A stretch of 64,000 nt of DNA from Sphingobacterium wenxiniae (GCF_900116225.1 NZ_FOZZ01000002.1:248001-312000), one strand, 5' to 3'. Shown: positions 16,444 through 26,900, counted from the stretch's first letter. Program-made: numbers and translations. The notes: generated by a model from the letters alone, not told the origin.

Positions 16444-17322
16444 CTATTTCTGCTTGGATAGGTGATGTTCTAAAGCTTGCTGACTCTTTTCAAAGGCTTT
16501 GCGTTGTTTGCGTTCCACCCATTTCTTTTTGAATAGCTTTCGCATGATTTTATCGGTATTGCGAATAACAAACACCTCCTTCAGCATATTGAGAAGACGT
16601 GTAGGCGAACTTGGAAAGGAGCGAAGCGTGACCGAGAATCCAGCTTCCAGATAACGGTTGAAGTGCCAATAGCCACTCGGCATGAAGAGGGCATCTCCAT
16701 GTTCCATGAATATTTCATAGCCCTGAGCATAGGCTAATGCTGGGAACTGTTCATAATCAGGATTTTCATAATCTATGTTATAGACGGTATGTACAGATAG
16801 TGGTACTTTATAAAGGAAAGGTGCTTGATCCGGAGCGAAGAGCAGCACTCTCTTTTTGCCTTCGAACTGAAAATGCAATAGATCCCCCAGATCTACATCA
16901 TAGTGCATCAAGACCCGGGCTTCACTACCACCAAAAAATAATGTGGGGATGCGTTTGAAATACTTAAACCCAAGATCTGGATAGCTAAAGTTCTTTAAGA
17001 GTTCAGGCAATTTATCAGTGATGATATAAAAGAAGATACGCAAATCGGAAGGCTCTCGCTGTATAAGCTTAATATAATCCCGCATCTTCATGTACTTGAC
17101 AGGCTTATCTGTAGCTTTGTTGGGATCGGCTGGTTTATTATCGTATAAACCGACTTCTTGGTCCCCGGCTTCCTGATAGATGTAATCGAGATTCCATTTA
17201 TCGAAAGCAGGCCATTTTTTGGCGAAGCCCTTGATCAAAACCGGCTTCTGGGGTTTGAAATATTTTTCCAAAAACTCCGCTTTACTGATGTCGTCGACAG
17301 TATCAATGGGTGATAGAATCAT
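16444..17322 (-). CDS. JmjC-type cupin-like protein (cupin_8)
   Basis: 292 aa. The Fe(II) ligands of a 2-oxoglutarate oxygenase are visible: H140-Y-D142 in 'RVLMHYDVDLGDLLHFQFEGKKRVLLF', and H220 in 'MPSGYWHFNRYLEAGFSVTLR'. The N-terminal part 'EFLEKYFKPQKPVLIKGFAKKWPAFDKWNLDYI' is standard for cupin_8 proteins, which often hydroxylate protein or peptide side chains. The C terminus (about 255-292) is a basic coiled-coil-like tail. Cytoplasmic. The substrate is unknown; coupling to YchJ suggests a linked role. Confidence 0.88.
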   Translation of the reverse strand: MILSPIDTVDDISKAEFLEKYFKPQKPVLIKGFAKKWPAFDKWNLDYIYQEAGDQEVGLYDNKPADPNKATDKPVKYMKMRDYIKLIQREPSDLRIFFYIITDKLPELLKNFSYPDLGFKYFKRIPTLFFGGSEARVLMHYDVDLGDLLHFQFEGKKRVLLFAPDQAPFLYKVPLSVHTVYNIDYENPDYEQFPALAYAQGYEIFMEHGDALFMPSGYWHFNRYLEAGFSVTLRSFPSSPTRLLNMLKEVFVIRNTDKIMRKLFKKKWVERKQRKAFEKSQQALEHHLSKQK

Positions 17323-17445
17323 GGCTTTAATTTAACGATCTAAATGTAACAAAAATATTTCTGTCAAAATAAACTCATACTGCATTTTTATATAAACTAT
17401 AACGGATATATCTGCGTTATTAAGATAAAACTAACACACGTTTTT

Positions 17446-17952
17446 ATGACATCACTGAAAAATGAATTGATAGGAAGTTGGAAACTCCTATCCTATATAG
17501 AGGTGCCGATTCAAGGTGAAGATTCTTTATTCCCGATGGGGAAAAATCCATATGGTATATTGTTGTATTCCGCCGATGGGTATATGTCGGTTCAGATAGC
17601 GAAAGAGGAACGGCTCCTATTCGGGAGTAATGACAAGTTGATTGCTACAGGCGAAGAAATGGCTTCGGCATTAGAGGGGTACATTGCTTTTGCAGGCCGC
17701 TTTAAAGTTGATAATAGTAATGCAATCGTTTCATATATGATTAAAAGCTCTCTATTTCCTAACTGGAAAAACAAGGTGCAGCACCGCAAGGTGGATTTTG
17801 AAGGAGAAAATATCCTTTACCTGAAATCTACTGAGCCAATTCTATCCAATGGGCTTTTGGTAAATTCTTATATGACTTGGCAGCGGATGGATAGGACGAT
17901 TGATGATTTTTTCGAAGAACAGATATTAGAAGAGAGAATGTATGACTCATAA
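17446..17952 (+). CDS. Lipocalin-like domain protein
   Basis: 168 aa. 'LIGSWKLLSYIE...GKNPYGILLYSADGYMSVQI' and the repeated beta strands 'YIAFAGRFKVDN...IVSYMIKSSLFPNW...RKVDFEGENILYLKS' match the lipocalin_5 type of small beta-barrel, common in Bacteroidota. There is no signal peptide, so it is cytoplasmic. Its ligand or role is not known. It is convergent with the TPR gene cluster and separated from it by a bidirectional terminator. Confidence 0.85.
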   Translation: MTSLKNELIGSWKLLSYIEVPIQGEDSLFPMGKNPYGILLYSADGYMSVQIAKEERLLFGSNDKLIATGEEMASALEGYIAFAGRFKVDNSNAIVSYMIKSSLFPNWKNKVQHRKVDFEGENILYLKSTEPILSNGLLVNSYMTWQRMDRTIDDFFEEQILEERMYDS

Positions 17953-17985
17953 AAAAAGCGGGATTTTTAAATATCCCGCTTTTTT
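17952..17985. terminator. Bidirectional terminator
   Basis: AAAAAAGCGGGAT (17952-17964) / ATCCCGCTTTTTT (17973-17985), placed between convergent genes (lipocalin-like and TPR), serving both strands. Confidence 0.9.
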
Positions 17986-18001
17986 ATGAGCTGTATAGCG
18001 C

Positions 18002-19171
18002 TTAATTTAAAGCATCCATTTTAGCTTGTATCTCTGCTGATTTAGCTTCGTCCTGTTGGAAATCGTAATATCCTTTTAAGCTGCGTAAAGCATCGGAGTC
18101 TTGTGGATTCAGTTCAACTACTTTTTCCAGATAAGGAAGCGCGCCTTTGATTTTTTCTTTTAGAGCATCAACTTTTGTGTTGTAATCCGCATTTGAGAGC
18201 GTTTTATCTTCATTGACGGCATTTAGCTCATCACGTACACTGTTGATGATGGTTGCTGCGGCATTACGGTTGGCATCGGAATAATTCGGATCGATAGCGA
18301 TAGCTTTTTTGTAAGCTTCGATAGCTTTGTCCGAATTGTTTGCTGCCGATTGTGCAATACCCAAGTAATAGTACAAAGATTTGTTGTTGCCATCTTTAGC
18401 AATCTGATTTTCGATGTCTGTAATTACCTTAGCTTCGTTACCAACAATTAAGTTCAACTCAATGTTTTGAACCACTGCATCATTGTCATCTGGATATTCC
18501 CGAACAGCAATAGCGGCATATTCCAAAGCATTGATTGTGTCCTGAGTTGATAAATAAAGCTTTGGTAAATCTACCAAGACCGATCTGTGTGCCGAAAACT
18601 CTTTCGCTGGAATCAACTCTTTATATTTTTCGATAGCGCTAGGGTAGTCCTGTGATTGGATTGCCGCTAAACCAGAATAATACGTCAACGTTGTGTCGCC
18701 TGGAAGATAAGTCAATGCGTTGCCGAATAGCTTATAAGCTGTTTTGAAATCTTGCTTATCCCATGCGCCTACACCTTGGTTGAAACTGAATTGTCCCAAC
18801 ATTTGACCTGCAATGGTAAGGTTGTCACCGTGCTTGTTGTCCGCATCCAACTCCTTGGCTTTTTTTATCGCATCAGCAGCAGCGGTTGCCGCTTCTTCAG
18901 AGTTATCTAAGGTCGCTACATTGGCATTCACCAATGCATAGACTGTCCAAGTTTCTGCATCATCTTTGGTTTTGTCATGAGCAATGGCTTGGTCGATAGC
19001 TTCTTTAGCTGTCGTAAGGTTGCTTCTGCCAAGCTCTGCCGAACCTGCAGATTTCAATTCATCGTACTTTTGTAAGCTGCTTTTTGCTTTTCGTAGGTTG
19101 CTGGTCTGGGCAAAAGTTGTTGTTCCTGCCGCAACTAATAAAGAGAATAATATTGCTTTTTTGAAGTTCAT
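18002..19171 (-). CDS. Exported TPR-repeat protein (downstream copy)
   Basis: 389 aa with a Sec signal peptide (MNFKKAILFSLLVAAGTTTFAQ). Several TPR-like repeats are visible, for instance 'FKTAYKLFGNALTYLPGDTTLTYYSGLAAIQSQDYPSAIEKYKEL' and 'SLYYYLGIAQSAANNSDKAIEAYKKAIAIDPNYSDANRNAAA', plus 'ALPYLEKVVELNPQDSDALRSLKGYY'. Probably a periplasmic scaffold protein. It starts 2 nt after the previous TPR gene's stop and shares its domain layout; the two are likely paralogues. The operon begins with gyrA. Role unknown. Confidence 0.85.
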   Translation of the reverse strand: MNFKKAILFSLLVAAGTTTFAQTSNLRKAKSSLQKYDELKSAGSAELGRSNLTTAKEAIDQAIAHDKTKDDAETWTVYALVNANVATLDNSEEAATAAADAIKKAKELDADNKHGDNLTIAGQMLGQFSFNQGVGAWDKQDFKTAYKLFGNALTYLPGDTTLTYYSGLAAIQSQDYPSAIEKYKELIPAKEFSAHRSVLVDLPKLYLSTQDTINALEYAAIAVREYPDDNDAVVQNIELNLIVGNEAKVITDIENQIAKDGNNKSLYYYLGIAQSAANNSDKAIEAYKKAIAIDPNYSDANRNAAATIINSVRDELNAVNEDKTLSNADYNTKVDALKEKIKGALPYLEKVVELNPQDSDALRSLKGYYDFQQDEAKSAEIQAKMDALN

Positions 19172-19173
19172 AC

Positions 19174-20268
19174 TTAATTATTTGATAGTTGATTCAATAG
19201 TAAATTTACACGGTCCAATTGTGCCGGGTCGCCAGCTTTTTCGTAATAAAGAGCCAATGACTTTAAAGCATTAACGTCATAAGGACGGATTTCGTTTGCC
19301 TTAAGCAATAAATTTTGTGCATTGTATTGCGCTTCGACATTGTCTTCGTCTTTTAAAAAGTCGTTTAGGTATATTAAACCTAAAGCCAGATTGGATTCGT
19401 AATTGTTTCCATTCAGTTGTAAAGCCTGTTCGTAGTAACTTTTAGCAGTGCCAATATTTCCTGCATTTTCATTGGCATATCCTGCTAAATAGTGAAGTTC
19501 GATATTTTCAGGCTCGTATTTAATAGCTTCGCCAATAATAGGTACAATAGCTTTATATTCACCAAGCTGGGCAAATTCTTGAACCAAATTCATCAATACC
19601 GATTTGTTCTCAGGAAATTTAACGCGCGCATTTTGCAATGTGTTCAAAACTTCTTGCTTTGCACCTGTTTTGCGATAGATGTCAGTGAGTTCTAAATAAT
19701 GTTCTACAGGAGCATTTTCTCTTTTTACAAGTTCTTGATAGTACTGTACAGCTTGCTCGTATTGCTTGGTTTCTGTAGCTAAAACGGCAAGGTTATACTG
19801 TACATCAAAGTTACTCACCGCTAAAGATTTTACTTTAAGGTACTCGTTATAAGCCTGTTCAAAATCCTTTTTTTCCATGGCTTTGGCAGCTTTGTAGACG
19901 TGTGCGGCTGCCAAATTTTGCTTAATGTATTTTACCTCAGCTGGATTGGACATTAGATCACGACTTTTTATTCTGCCAAACGCTTCATAAGTCAAATCAA
20001 TCGGGTCTTTGTCATTCTTAATGCTTCTTGTCGAATCGGCATAGGAGATTGCACTGTAAACCATCGAACGGAGGATGTTTATCCGTGTGTTAGATGAGTC
20101 ACGACGCGTTTTGTACGATGCATCGATAAACTTCTTGGCGTTCTCCAGATTTTTCAATTCACCCGTCTGCGTATACATGGCGAAGGCATTGCTTCCTTCC
20201 TTGTAATTAGACTGGGCAACAGCAACCGATGAAGCAGCTATTAATAAACACGACAGAATCGTTCTCAT
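19174..20268 (-). CDS. Exported TPR-repeat protein (upstream copy)
   Basis: 364 aa with a signal peptide (MRTILSCLLIAASSVAVAQ). TPR repeats include 'FDVQYNLAVLATETKQYEQAVQYYQELVKRENAPVEHYLELTDIYRKTG' and 'IELHYLAGYANENAGNIGTAKSYYEQALQLNGNNYESNLALGLIYLND'. Probably periplasmic. It begins 15 nt after the gyrA stop and ends 2 nt before the next TPR gene, so gyrA and both TPR genes likely form one transcript. The link to gyrase is conservation of position only, not function. Confidence 0.85.
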   Translation of the reverse strand: MRTILSCLLIAASSVAVAQSNYKEGSNAFAMYTQTGELKNLENAKKFIDASYKTRRDSSNTRINILRSMVYSAISYADSTRSIKNDKDPIDLTYEAFGRIKSRDLMSNPAEVKYIKQNLAAAHVYKAAKAMEKKDFEQAYNEYLKVKSLAVSNFDVQYNLAVLATETKQYEQAVQYYQELVKRENAPVEHYLELTDIYRKTGAKQEVLNTLQNARVKFPENKSVLMNLVQEFAQLGEYKAIVPIIGEAIKYEPENIELHYLAGYANENAGNIGTAKSYYEQALQLNGNNYESNLALGLIYLNDFLKDEDNVEAQYNAQNLLLKANEIRPYDVNALKSLALYYEKAGDPAQLDRVNLLLNQLSNN

Positions 20269-20283
20269 GTTATTTTTTGTTTT

Positions 20284-22851
20284 TTATTCTTCGTTATCTA
20301 CCGATGTATCGTTGTCTTCTTCTGAAGAGATGTCGGCGTTGTTGTCTACATCAGTAGCTTCCAAGCCTTCTTCCTCCTCCTCACGCTCTACTTTCGTGAT
20401 GGATGCAATAGCATCGGTATCCTTCAATGTAATCAACCGGACCCCTTGTGTAGCACGCCCCATGACACGAAGTGAATCCACACCAATACGGATGACAATA
20501 CCTGATTTGTTAATAATCATCAAGTCGTCTTGATCTGTCACGCCTTTAATCGCAACAAGCTCTCCCGTTTTATCCGTCACATTGATGGTTTTTACACCTT
20601 TACCACCACGGTTTGTTACACGATAATCTTCAATATCGGTACGTTTGCCGTAACCTTTTTCAGACACGACCAATACAGTTGTCTCTGAATTATCTACAGC
20701 AATCATGCCAACAACTTCATCTTGTTCGCTAGCTAGTGTAATTCCGCGAACACCGGTCGCTGTTCTACCCATTGGACGCACTGTTGATTCGTTGAATCGG
20801 ATAGCACGGCCAGAGCGCAATGCCATAACGACTTCGCTGCTTCCGGTAGTCAGACATGCTTCTAAAAGCTCATCGCCTTCGTTGATATTAATGGCGTTGA
20901 TACCATTTGCACGTGGTCGAGAGTAAGCTTCCAAAGAAGTTTTCTTGATTGTACCCTTTTTGGTACACATGATGATAAAGTTGTTCTCTAGATAATCTTG
21001 GTCTTTCAGGTTGATTACCTTAATGAAAGCCTTGATTTTTTCTTCCTTCGGAACATTGATGATATTTTGCAAAGCGCGGCCTCTGGAAGTACGGCTGCCT
21101 TCTGGTATTTCGAATGCGCGAAGCCAGAAACAACGTCCTTGATCTGTAAACAAGAGCAAGTAGTTGTGTGCTGATGCCGTAATGATGTGCTCGGTAAAGT
21201 CTTCATCGCGGGTGGTGGATCCGATAGCACCTTTACCACCGCGCCCTTGACGACGGTATTCGGTAAGCGGCGTGCGTTTTACATAGCTGTTGTGTGAAAT
21301 GGTAATCACGATTTCTTCGTCATCGATGAAATCTTCCATACGCATATCCTCTGCGGAATGTACGATAGTAGAGCGACGTTCATCGCCGTATTTCTCTTTG
21401 ACTTCGATAAGCTCGTTTTTAATGATTTCCATACGCAGGCCTTCGTCAGCCAATACTTGTTTTAAGTAATCGATGGTTTTCATCAATTCAGCATATTCTT
21501 CTTTGATTTTGTCGCGTTCCAGTCCGGTCAGACGGCGCAAGGTCATATCTAGGATTGCACGAGCCTGAATGTCGGTCAATCCAAATTTTTCCATCAAGCC
21601 TATGCGTGCATCTTCCGGTGTATCGGAATTACGGATCAAGCGGATAACCTCATCCAAATGATCCAATGCAATCAAGTAGCCTTCTAAGATATGTGCGCGT
21701 TTTTCAGCCTCAGCTAGTTCGTATTTCGTACGACGGATGACAACCTCATGCCTGTGCTCCACAAATTCGTGAATCATATCTTTCAGATTCAACAACATTG
21801 GACGTCCTTTAACTAGGGCAATGTTATTGACTGAAAAAGAGGTTTGTAAAGCGGTGTATTTATAGAGGTTATTTAAGACAACATTAGCATTTGCTTCACG
21901 TTTTATTTCATAGACGATACGGAAACCCTCGCGGTCAGATTCGTCACGGATAGTCGAGATACCTTCAATTTTCTTGTCGTTGACAAGTTCGGCCGTGCGC
22001 TCGATCATGTTAGCCTTGTTGACTTGGTAAGGGATCTCGGTAACGATAATGCATTCACGTCCATTTTTCAAGGTTTCGATCTCTGCCTTACCTCGCATGA
22101 CAATACGTCCACGACCAGTTTCGAAAGCATCTTTCACGCCGTTGTAACCATATATGATCCCTCCAGTAGGAAAGTCAGGTCCTTTAATGTGTTGCATCAA
22201 CTCGGAAATCTCTATATCACGATTGTCGATGTACGCGATGGTGCCATCTACGACTTCTGAAAGATTATGCGGGGCCATGTTCGTAGCCATACCTACAGCA
22301 ATACCGGAAGCTCCGTTTACTAATAAGTTAGGGATGCGAGTTGGTAAAACGGTAGGCTCTTCGAGGGAGTCGTCAAAGTTAAGTTGGAAATCAACAGTAT
22401 CTTTATTGATGTCGGAAAGCATTTCTTCCGCAATTTTTTTCAACCGAGCTTCGGTATAACGCATAGCCGCAGGAGGGTCGCCGTCAATAGAGCCGTAGTT
22501 ACCTTGCCCGTCCACAAGCGTATAACGCATACTCCAGTCTTGGGCTAAACGTACCATGGCGTCATAAACAGACGTATCACCATGTGGGTGATATTTACCC
22601 AGTACGTCACCGACGATACGAGCAGATTTTTTATAAGGTTTGCCGCTGGTTACCCCCAAGTCCAACATGCCGTAAAGTACCCTTCTGTGAACAGGTTTTA
22701 GTCCGTCCCTTGCATCAGGCAATGCACGAGAAACAATCACCGACATGGAATAGTCAATGTAGGCGGATTTCATTTGGTCCTCAATATTGATAGGGATAAT
22801 CCTGTCGTTCGCAGGAATTAGATTGTTTTCGTTTTCTGTTTCTTCAGCCAT
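20284..22851 (-). CDS. gyrA: DNA gyrase subunit A
   Basis: 855 aa. N-terminal breakage-reunion domain with '[26 protein letters not shown]' and catalytic Tyr132 in '[10 protein letters not shown]'. The GyrA box 'QGRGGKG' (after 'TPLTEYRR') marks gyrase rather than topoisomerase IV. A six-bladed C-terminal domain with repeated '[17 protein letters not shown]'-type motifs wraps DNA. An acidic tail ends the protein. With GyrB it introduces negative supercoils. The quinolone region carries Thr93 and Ser94 (E. coli positions 83/84) and Asp97; I read these as natural variants, not resistance mutations, since the lineage baseline is not known to me. Confidence 0.97.
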   Translation of the reverse strand: MAEETENENNLIPANDRIIPINIEDQMKSAYIDYSMSVIVSRALPDARDGLKPVHRRVLYGMLDLGVTSGKPYKKSARIVGDVLGKYHPHGDTSVYDAMVRLAQDWSMRYTLVDGQGNYGSIDGDPPAAMRYTEARLKKIAEEMLSDINKDTVDFQLNFDDSLEEPTVLPTRIPNLLVNGASGIAVGMATNMAPHNLSEVVDGTIAYIDNRDIEISELMQHIKGPDFPTGGIIYGYNGVKDAFETGRGRIVMRGKAEIETLKNGRECIIVTEIPYQVNKANMIERTAELVNDKKIEGISTIRDESDREGFRIVYEIKREANANVVLNNLYKYTALQTSFSVNNIALVKGRPMLLNLKDMIHEFVEHRHEVVIRRTKYELAEAEKRAHILEGYLIALDHLDEVIRLIRNSDTPEDARIGLMEKFGLTDIQARAILDMTLRRLTGLERDKIKEEYAELMKTIDYLKQVLADEGLRMEIIKNELIEVKEKYGDERRSTIVHSAEDMRMEDFIDDEEIVITISHNSYVKRTPLTEYRRQGRGGKGAIGSTTRDEDFTEHIITASAHNYLLLFTDQGRCFWLRAFEIPEGSRTSRGRALQNIINVPKEEKIKAFIKVINLKDQDYLENNFIIMCTKKGTIKKTSLEAYSRPRANGINAININEGDELLEACLTTGSSEVVMALRSGRAIRFNESTVRPMGRTATGVRGITLASEQDEVVGMIAVDNSETTVLVVSEKGYGKRTDIEDYRVTNRGGKGVKTINVTDKTGELVAIKGVTDQDDLMIINKSGIVIRIGVDSLRVMGRATQGVRLITLKDTDAIASITKVEREEEEEGLEATDVDNNADISSEEDNDTSVDNEE

Positions 22852-23214
22852 ATTAATTTGGATTCAATCAAACTATCTGTTGCATGGAATGAAAAGTCCA
22901 CACATCGCATGCGAAGTTACAATTTTTTTCGTTCAAAAACGCAGCTTTATGCCAAAATTAGCTTTAGACTCTAAGCCAGAAGCTGTGGGGATTTGGTATC
23001 CTCTATTTACTTCATTAAGGCTAAAAGCTTAATGCTTATTGCATAAAGCTTGTAGCTGAAATATTTTTATCAGGTTAAGGTAAAATTTGTTTAATTTCTA
23101 ACAAAATAAGCTTAAATGTGAAAATTTTTAAAATTTATTCTATTTTTGCGGTGGATTTAATCAGAGGGATTAAATTCATTACGATTTAATTTATTTACGC
23201 TTAACAAATTAACG
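22852..23214. other. Divergent intergenic region gyrA/serC
   Basis: 363 bp with no gene I can support. It should hold both promoters. For serC, TATTTTTG at 23141-23148 is a -7 box candidate. For gyrA, CAAAATTA (minus TAATTTTG) at 22953-22960 is a candidate. A short hairpin ATTTAATC/GATTAAAT at about 23155-23175 lies in the serC leader. Confidence 0.6.
23141..23148 (+). promoter_or_regulatory. -7 box of serC
   Basis: TATTTTTG fits TAnnTTTG; it lies 67 nt upstream of the serC ATG, leaving a short AT-rich leader. Confidence 0.6.
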
Positions 23215-24282
23215 ATGAAACATAATTTTGGGGCAGGACCATGTATCCTTCCAAAGGAAGTATTTCAAGAGGCTTCTGAAGCTGTGATTGACTTTAATAA
23301 CACAGGGTTATCCATTCTTGAAATATCACATCGTTCCAAGGAATTTGAGCAAGTTGTTATAGAAGCAGAGGCTTTGGTTCGCGAATTGTTGCAAGTTCCG
23401 GACGATTATTCGGTGCTGTTCTTACAAGGTGGGGCGACCCAGCAGTTTGCAATGGTTCCGATGAACATATTGCCAGAAGGAGGAAAAGCGGCCTATTTAG
23501 ACACAGGTGTTTGGGCTACGAAAGCTGCAAAAGAAGCCTCTAAATTAGGTACAGTAGAGGTAGTGGCCTCCTCATCGGATAAAAACTATAATTATATTCC
23601 AAAAGACTTCTCCGTACCTGCGGATGCGACATACTTTCATTATACGTCCAACAATACTATATACGGAACGGAAGTATTCGAAAAGCCTCAGGTAGATATT
23701 CCGACTGTTGTTGATATGTCGTCCGATATTTTAAGTCGTGTTATCAATGTGGCGGATCACGATATTATTTATGCCGGAGCGCAAAAGAATATGGGGGCTG
23801 CTGGGGTAACTTTGGTGATTGTTAAAAATTCTATTTTAGGTACGTCAGGTCGTAACCTCCCTTCAATATTTGACTATCAGTCGCATGCGAAAGCTGGATC
23901 GATGTTCAATACGCCCCCGGTTTTTTCGATTTATGTGTCGATGCTAAACCTACGCTGGTTAAAAGCTAAGGGTGGAGTATCTGTTATCGAACAGGAAAAT
24001 ATCATCAAAGCGCGTACATTATATGAAGAAATAGATCGCAACCCGCTATTCAAAGGTACAGCTAACGAAGAGGATCGTTCACGCATGAATGTTACTTTTG
24101 TGATGGATACACCGGAGCAGGAAGCAGCTTTTCTTGAATTGGCTAAAAAACGTGGCCTGGTAGGTATAAAAGGTCATCGTTCAGTCGGTGGATTCCGTGC
24201 TTCGATTTACAATGCGTTAAGTATTACATCTATCAATGCACTGGTCGATGCGATGAAGGAGTTTGAGGAATTAAGTAAATAA
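23215..24282 (+). CDS. serC: Phosphoserine aminotransferase
   Basis: 355 aa. 'KHNFGAGPCILPKEVFQEASEAV' opens the protein, and 'VLFLQGGATQQFAMVPMNIL', 'HYTSNNTIYGTEV' and 'DIIYAGAQKNMGAAGVTLVIVK' (PLP-binding Lys) define SerC. It converts 3-phosphohydroxypyruvate and glutamate to phosphoserine in serine (and pyridoxal) synthesis. The gene is followed 94 nt later by serA, which makes its substrate. Cytoplasmic. Confidence 0.97.
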   Translation: MKHNFGAGPCILPKEVFQEASEAVIDFNNTGLSILEISHRSKEFEQVVIEAEALVRELLQVPDDYSVLFLQGGATQQFAMVPMNILPEGGKAAYLDTGVWATKAAKEASKLGTVEVVASSSDKNYNYIPKDFSVPADATYFHYTSNNTIYGTEVFEKPQVDIPTVVDMSSDILSRVINVADHDIIYAGAQKNMGAAGVTLVIVKNSILGTSGRNLPSIFDYQSHAKAGSMFNTPPVFSIYVSMLNLRWLKAKGGVSVIEQENIIKARTLYEEIDRNPLFKGTANEEDRSRMNVTFVMDTPEQEAAFLELAKKRGLVGIKGHRSVGGFRASIYNALSITSINALVDAMKEFEELSK

Positions 24283-24376
24283 ATATTAGTATTGAGTAGT
24301 TAGTAGTGGGTATTGAGAAAGATTATTTCTAATCTAAAAATATCTATATGCTACATATACATATCTAAAGGAAAAT

Positions 24377-25324
24377 ATGAGAATATTAGCAAACGATGGT
24401 ATTGATGCTGTCGGTAAAAAAATATTGGAAGAAGCGGGATTTGAAGTGGATACAAACCATATCCCGCAGGAAGAACTGATTGAAAAATTAAATGCTTACG
24501 ATGCGATTACCGTACGTAGTGCAACCAAAGTAAGACAGGCTTTAATTGACGCTTGTCCGAATATCAAAGCAATTGGCCGTGGTGGTGTGGGAATGGACAA
24601 TATCGACGTGGATTATGCACGTTCAAAAGGTATTGCTGTTATCAACACGCCGGCTGCATCATCTTTGTCTGTAGCTGAATTGGTATTTGCACATTTATTG
24701 AATGGTGTACGTTTCTTATACGATTCTAACCGTAAGATGGTGGGTGAAGGAAATACCAACTTTGGTGGTTTGAAAAAAGCGTATGCCAAAGGGGTAGAGT
24801 TACGTGGCAAAACTATCGGTATTGTGGGATTCGGAAGAATTGGCCGTGAAACAGCTAAAGTAGCATTGGGCTTGGGGATGGATGTTATCTATACCGACTT
24901 ATATGACGGCCCTGCTTCATTGGAGTTGACTTTGTCAGGTGGCATTCAAGTAGACGTTCCTGTTCATCAGGTTTCTTTTGAAGAAGTATTGAAAAAATCA
25001 GATTTCATTTCCTTGCATGTTCCATTTCTGGAAAAAGCGGCTATCAGTAAAGATGAATTTGCTGTGATGAAAGACGGTGTCGGATTGGTAAATGCATCAC
25101 GTGGAGGTGTAATTGATGAATTGGAATTGATCCAAGCATTGGATTCTGGGAAAGTAGCTTTTGCAGCACTGGATGTGTTTGACAATGAGCCAACGCCTCG
25201 TCAGGAAATTCTGACGCACCCGAAGATTTCGTTAACACCGCATATCGGGGCGGCAACGAACGAAGCACAGGAACGTATCGGTGTGGAATTGGCGAATCTG
25301 CTAATTGACGCACTGAAGAAGTAA
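24377..25324 (+). CDS. serA: D-3-phosphoglycerate dehydrogenase (short type)
   Basis: 315 aa. The NAD-binding core is visible: 'KTIGIVGFGRIGRETAKVALGLGMDVIYTDLY', the substrate and catalytic segments 'GRGGVGMDNIDVDYARSKGIAVINTP', 'LVNASRGGVIDELELIQAL', 'ALDVFDNEPTP' and 'TPHIGAATNEAQERIG' (catalytic His). There is no C-terminal ACT domain, so this short type is probably not inhibited by serine in the classical way. It oxidises 3-phosphoglycerate as the first step of serine synthesis. With serC upstream it forms the Bacteroidota serine pair. Confidence 0.93.
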   Translation: MRILANDGIDAVGKKILEEAGFEVDTNHIPQEELIEKLNAYDAITVRSATKVRQALIDACPNIKAIGRGGVGMDNIDVDYARSKGIAVINTPAASSLSVAELVFAHLLNGVRFLYDSNRKMVGEGNTNFGGLKKAYAKGVELRGKTIGIVGFGRIGRETAKVALGLGMDVIYTDLYDGPASLELTLSGGIQVDVPVHQVSFEEVLKKSDFISLHVPFLEKAAISKDEFAVMKDGVGLVNASRGGVIDELELIQALDSGKVAFAALDVFDNEPTPRQEILTHPKISLTPHIGAATNEAQERIGVELANLLIDALKK

Positions 25325-25427
25325 AACTTCCGCATAGAATATTTCATGCGGCACGAGACTGATATAGATGTTTTGTGCCGCATTTTTGTTTAGTACATGA
25401 CAGAAATCAATAAATCATCAAAAAAAC

Positions 25428-25513
25428 GCGTCATTGCGAGGAAGAATGACGAAGCAATCTGCGTTTTCGATGTCATTCCCGCCTCAGGCGGGACTTCGTT
25501 GCTTCGCAATGAC
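25428..25513. repeat. REP-like palindromic repeat, copy 1
   Basis: Begins GTCATTGCGAGGAAGAATGA, contains GACGAAGCAATCTGCG and CCCGCCTCAGGCGGG, and ends with the inverted CTTCGCAATGACG. It shares its outer words with the element at 63902-63975, so it is a dispersed repeat; a structured mRNA or transposase-linked REP function is possible. Confidence 0.75.
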
Positions 25514-25585
25514 GATGACATTTCTTTGTCATGAAGTGTATTTTTTTTACATTTACAACCTTATAATAAATAGTTACATACCATT

Positions 25586-26899
25586 ATGAAAATTTTAAAA
25601 TTTGGTGGCACTTCGGTGGGAAGTGCGCAGCGCATCAAAGGATTGTTGGATATCGTCAATCCTTCAGAGCGTCAGATAGTGGTGTTGTCGGCTGTAGCCG
25701 GTACAACAAACGCTTTAGTGGAAATTGGACAGGCTTTCTTGGCAGGAAAGAAGGAAGAAGCCTTGGAACTCACTAAGCAACATAAACATAAGTATGAGCT
25801 ATTGATTAAAGAGCTTTTTGCAACCGAGCAAGGCTTGGCAAAAGGACAAAATTTGATTGATTATCACTTCAATTATATCGCTTCATTAGGAAACGAAATG
25901 TTTACGCCTGTTGAGGAAAAGATCATTCTGGCACAAGGCGAATTGCTTTCCACTACGCTGTTTCATTTCCATTTGGAGGAAATAGGTGTACCGTCGGTAT
26001 TATTGCCGGCACTGGATTTTATGAAAATCGACGAAGACAATGAGCCTATGGTGGAATACATAGGAGAGAAATTGACTAATCTGTTAAGTATTCATCCAAA
26101 CAATACACTTTTCATTACGCAAGGGTATATCTGTCGGAATTCTTTTGGAGAGATTGATAACTTGCGTCGTGGAGGTTCAGATTATACGGCATCTTTGATA
26201 GGAGCAGCGATACAGGCGGATGAGGTACAAATCTGGACGGATATTGACGGTATGCACAACAACGATCCACGTGTGGTGAAAAATACCACACCAATCGCAC
26301 ATTTGAGCTTTGATGAAGCTGCGGAACTTGCATATTTCGGAGCGAAAATCCTTCATCCACAAAGTGTTTTCCCAGCACAGCGCTATAATGTTCCCGTACG
26401 TTTATTGAACACAATGGATCCGCAAGCTTCAGGAACCTTAATCAGCAAAGATGGTGGACAGACAGGACAAATCCGCGCGATTGCTGCTAAAGATGGCATT
26501 ACAGCTATACATATCAATTCCTCACGGATGTTGTTAGCGTACGGATTCTTGCGTAAAGTATTTGAGATTTTTGAACGCTATAAAACACCGATCGATATGA
26601 TTACCACTTCAGAGGTTGCTGTTTCGTTGACCATTGATGACACACGAAACTTAGGGGATATTATCAAAGAGGTAGAAGACTTCGGTAAGGTGCGTGTAGA
26701 TCATAACCAGACTATTGTCTGCGTTGTGGGAGATTTTAGTGCCAATACCCACGGCTATGCAGCCCGTGTATTGGATGCTGTGAAGCATTTGCCATTACGT
26801 ATGGTTTCCTACGGTGGATCGGATTATAATGTGTCGATCTTGTTGGATACGGAACATAAGACGGAAGCATTACGTTCTTTGCATAACCGACTGTTTTAG
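25586..26899 (+). CDS. lysC: Aspartate kinase
   Basis: 437 aa. 'MKILKFGGTSVGSAQRI' and 'RGGSDYTASLIGAAIQADEVQIWTDIDGMHNNDPRVV' are the aspartokinase ATP- and aspartate-binding motifs. 'AAELAYFGAKILHPQSVFPA' follows. The C-terminal ~140 residues contain two ACT-like halves ('ITAIHINSSRMLLAYGFLRKVFEIFERYKTPIDMITTSEVAVSLTIDD' and the last segment), which normally sense lysine or threonine. First step of lysine, threonine and methionine synthesis. It is followed by lysA, so this pair likely serves lysine and cell-wall precursor supply. Confidence 0.95.
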   Translation: MKILKFGGTSVGSAQRIKGLLDIVNPSERQIVVLSAVAGTTNALVEIGQAFLAGKKEEALELTKQHKHKYELLIKELFATEQGLAKGQNLIDYHFNYIASLGNEMFTPVEEKIILAQGELLSTTLFHFHLEEIGVPSVLLPALDFMKIDEDNEPMVEYIGEKLTNLLSIHPNNTLFITQGYICRNSFGEIDNLRRGGSDYTASLIGAAIQADEVQIWTDIDGMHNNDPRVVKNTTPIAHLSFDEAAELAYFGAKILHPQSVFPAQRYNVPVRLLNTMDPQASGTLISKDGGQTGQIRAIAAKDGITAIHINSSRMLLAYGFLRKVFEIFERYKTPIDMITTSEVAVSLTIDDTRNLGDIIKEVEDFGKVRVDHNQTIVCVVGDFSANTHGYAARVLDAVKHLPLRMVSYGGSDYNVSILLDTEHKTEALRSLHNRLF

Positions 26900-26900
26900 G

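Noticed and set aside
20284-22851. gyrA read as parC
   Set aside because: A clear GyrA box (QGRGGKG) and pinwheel C-terminal domain identify gyrase.
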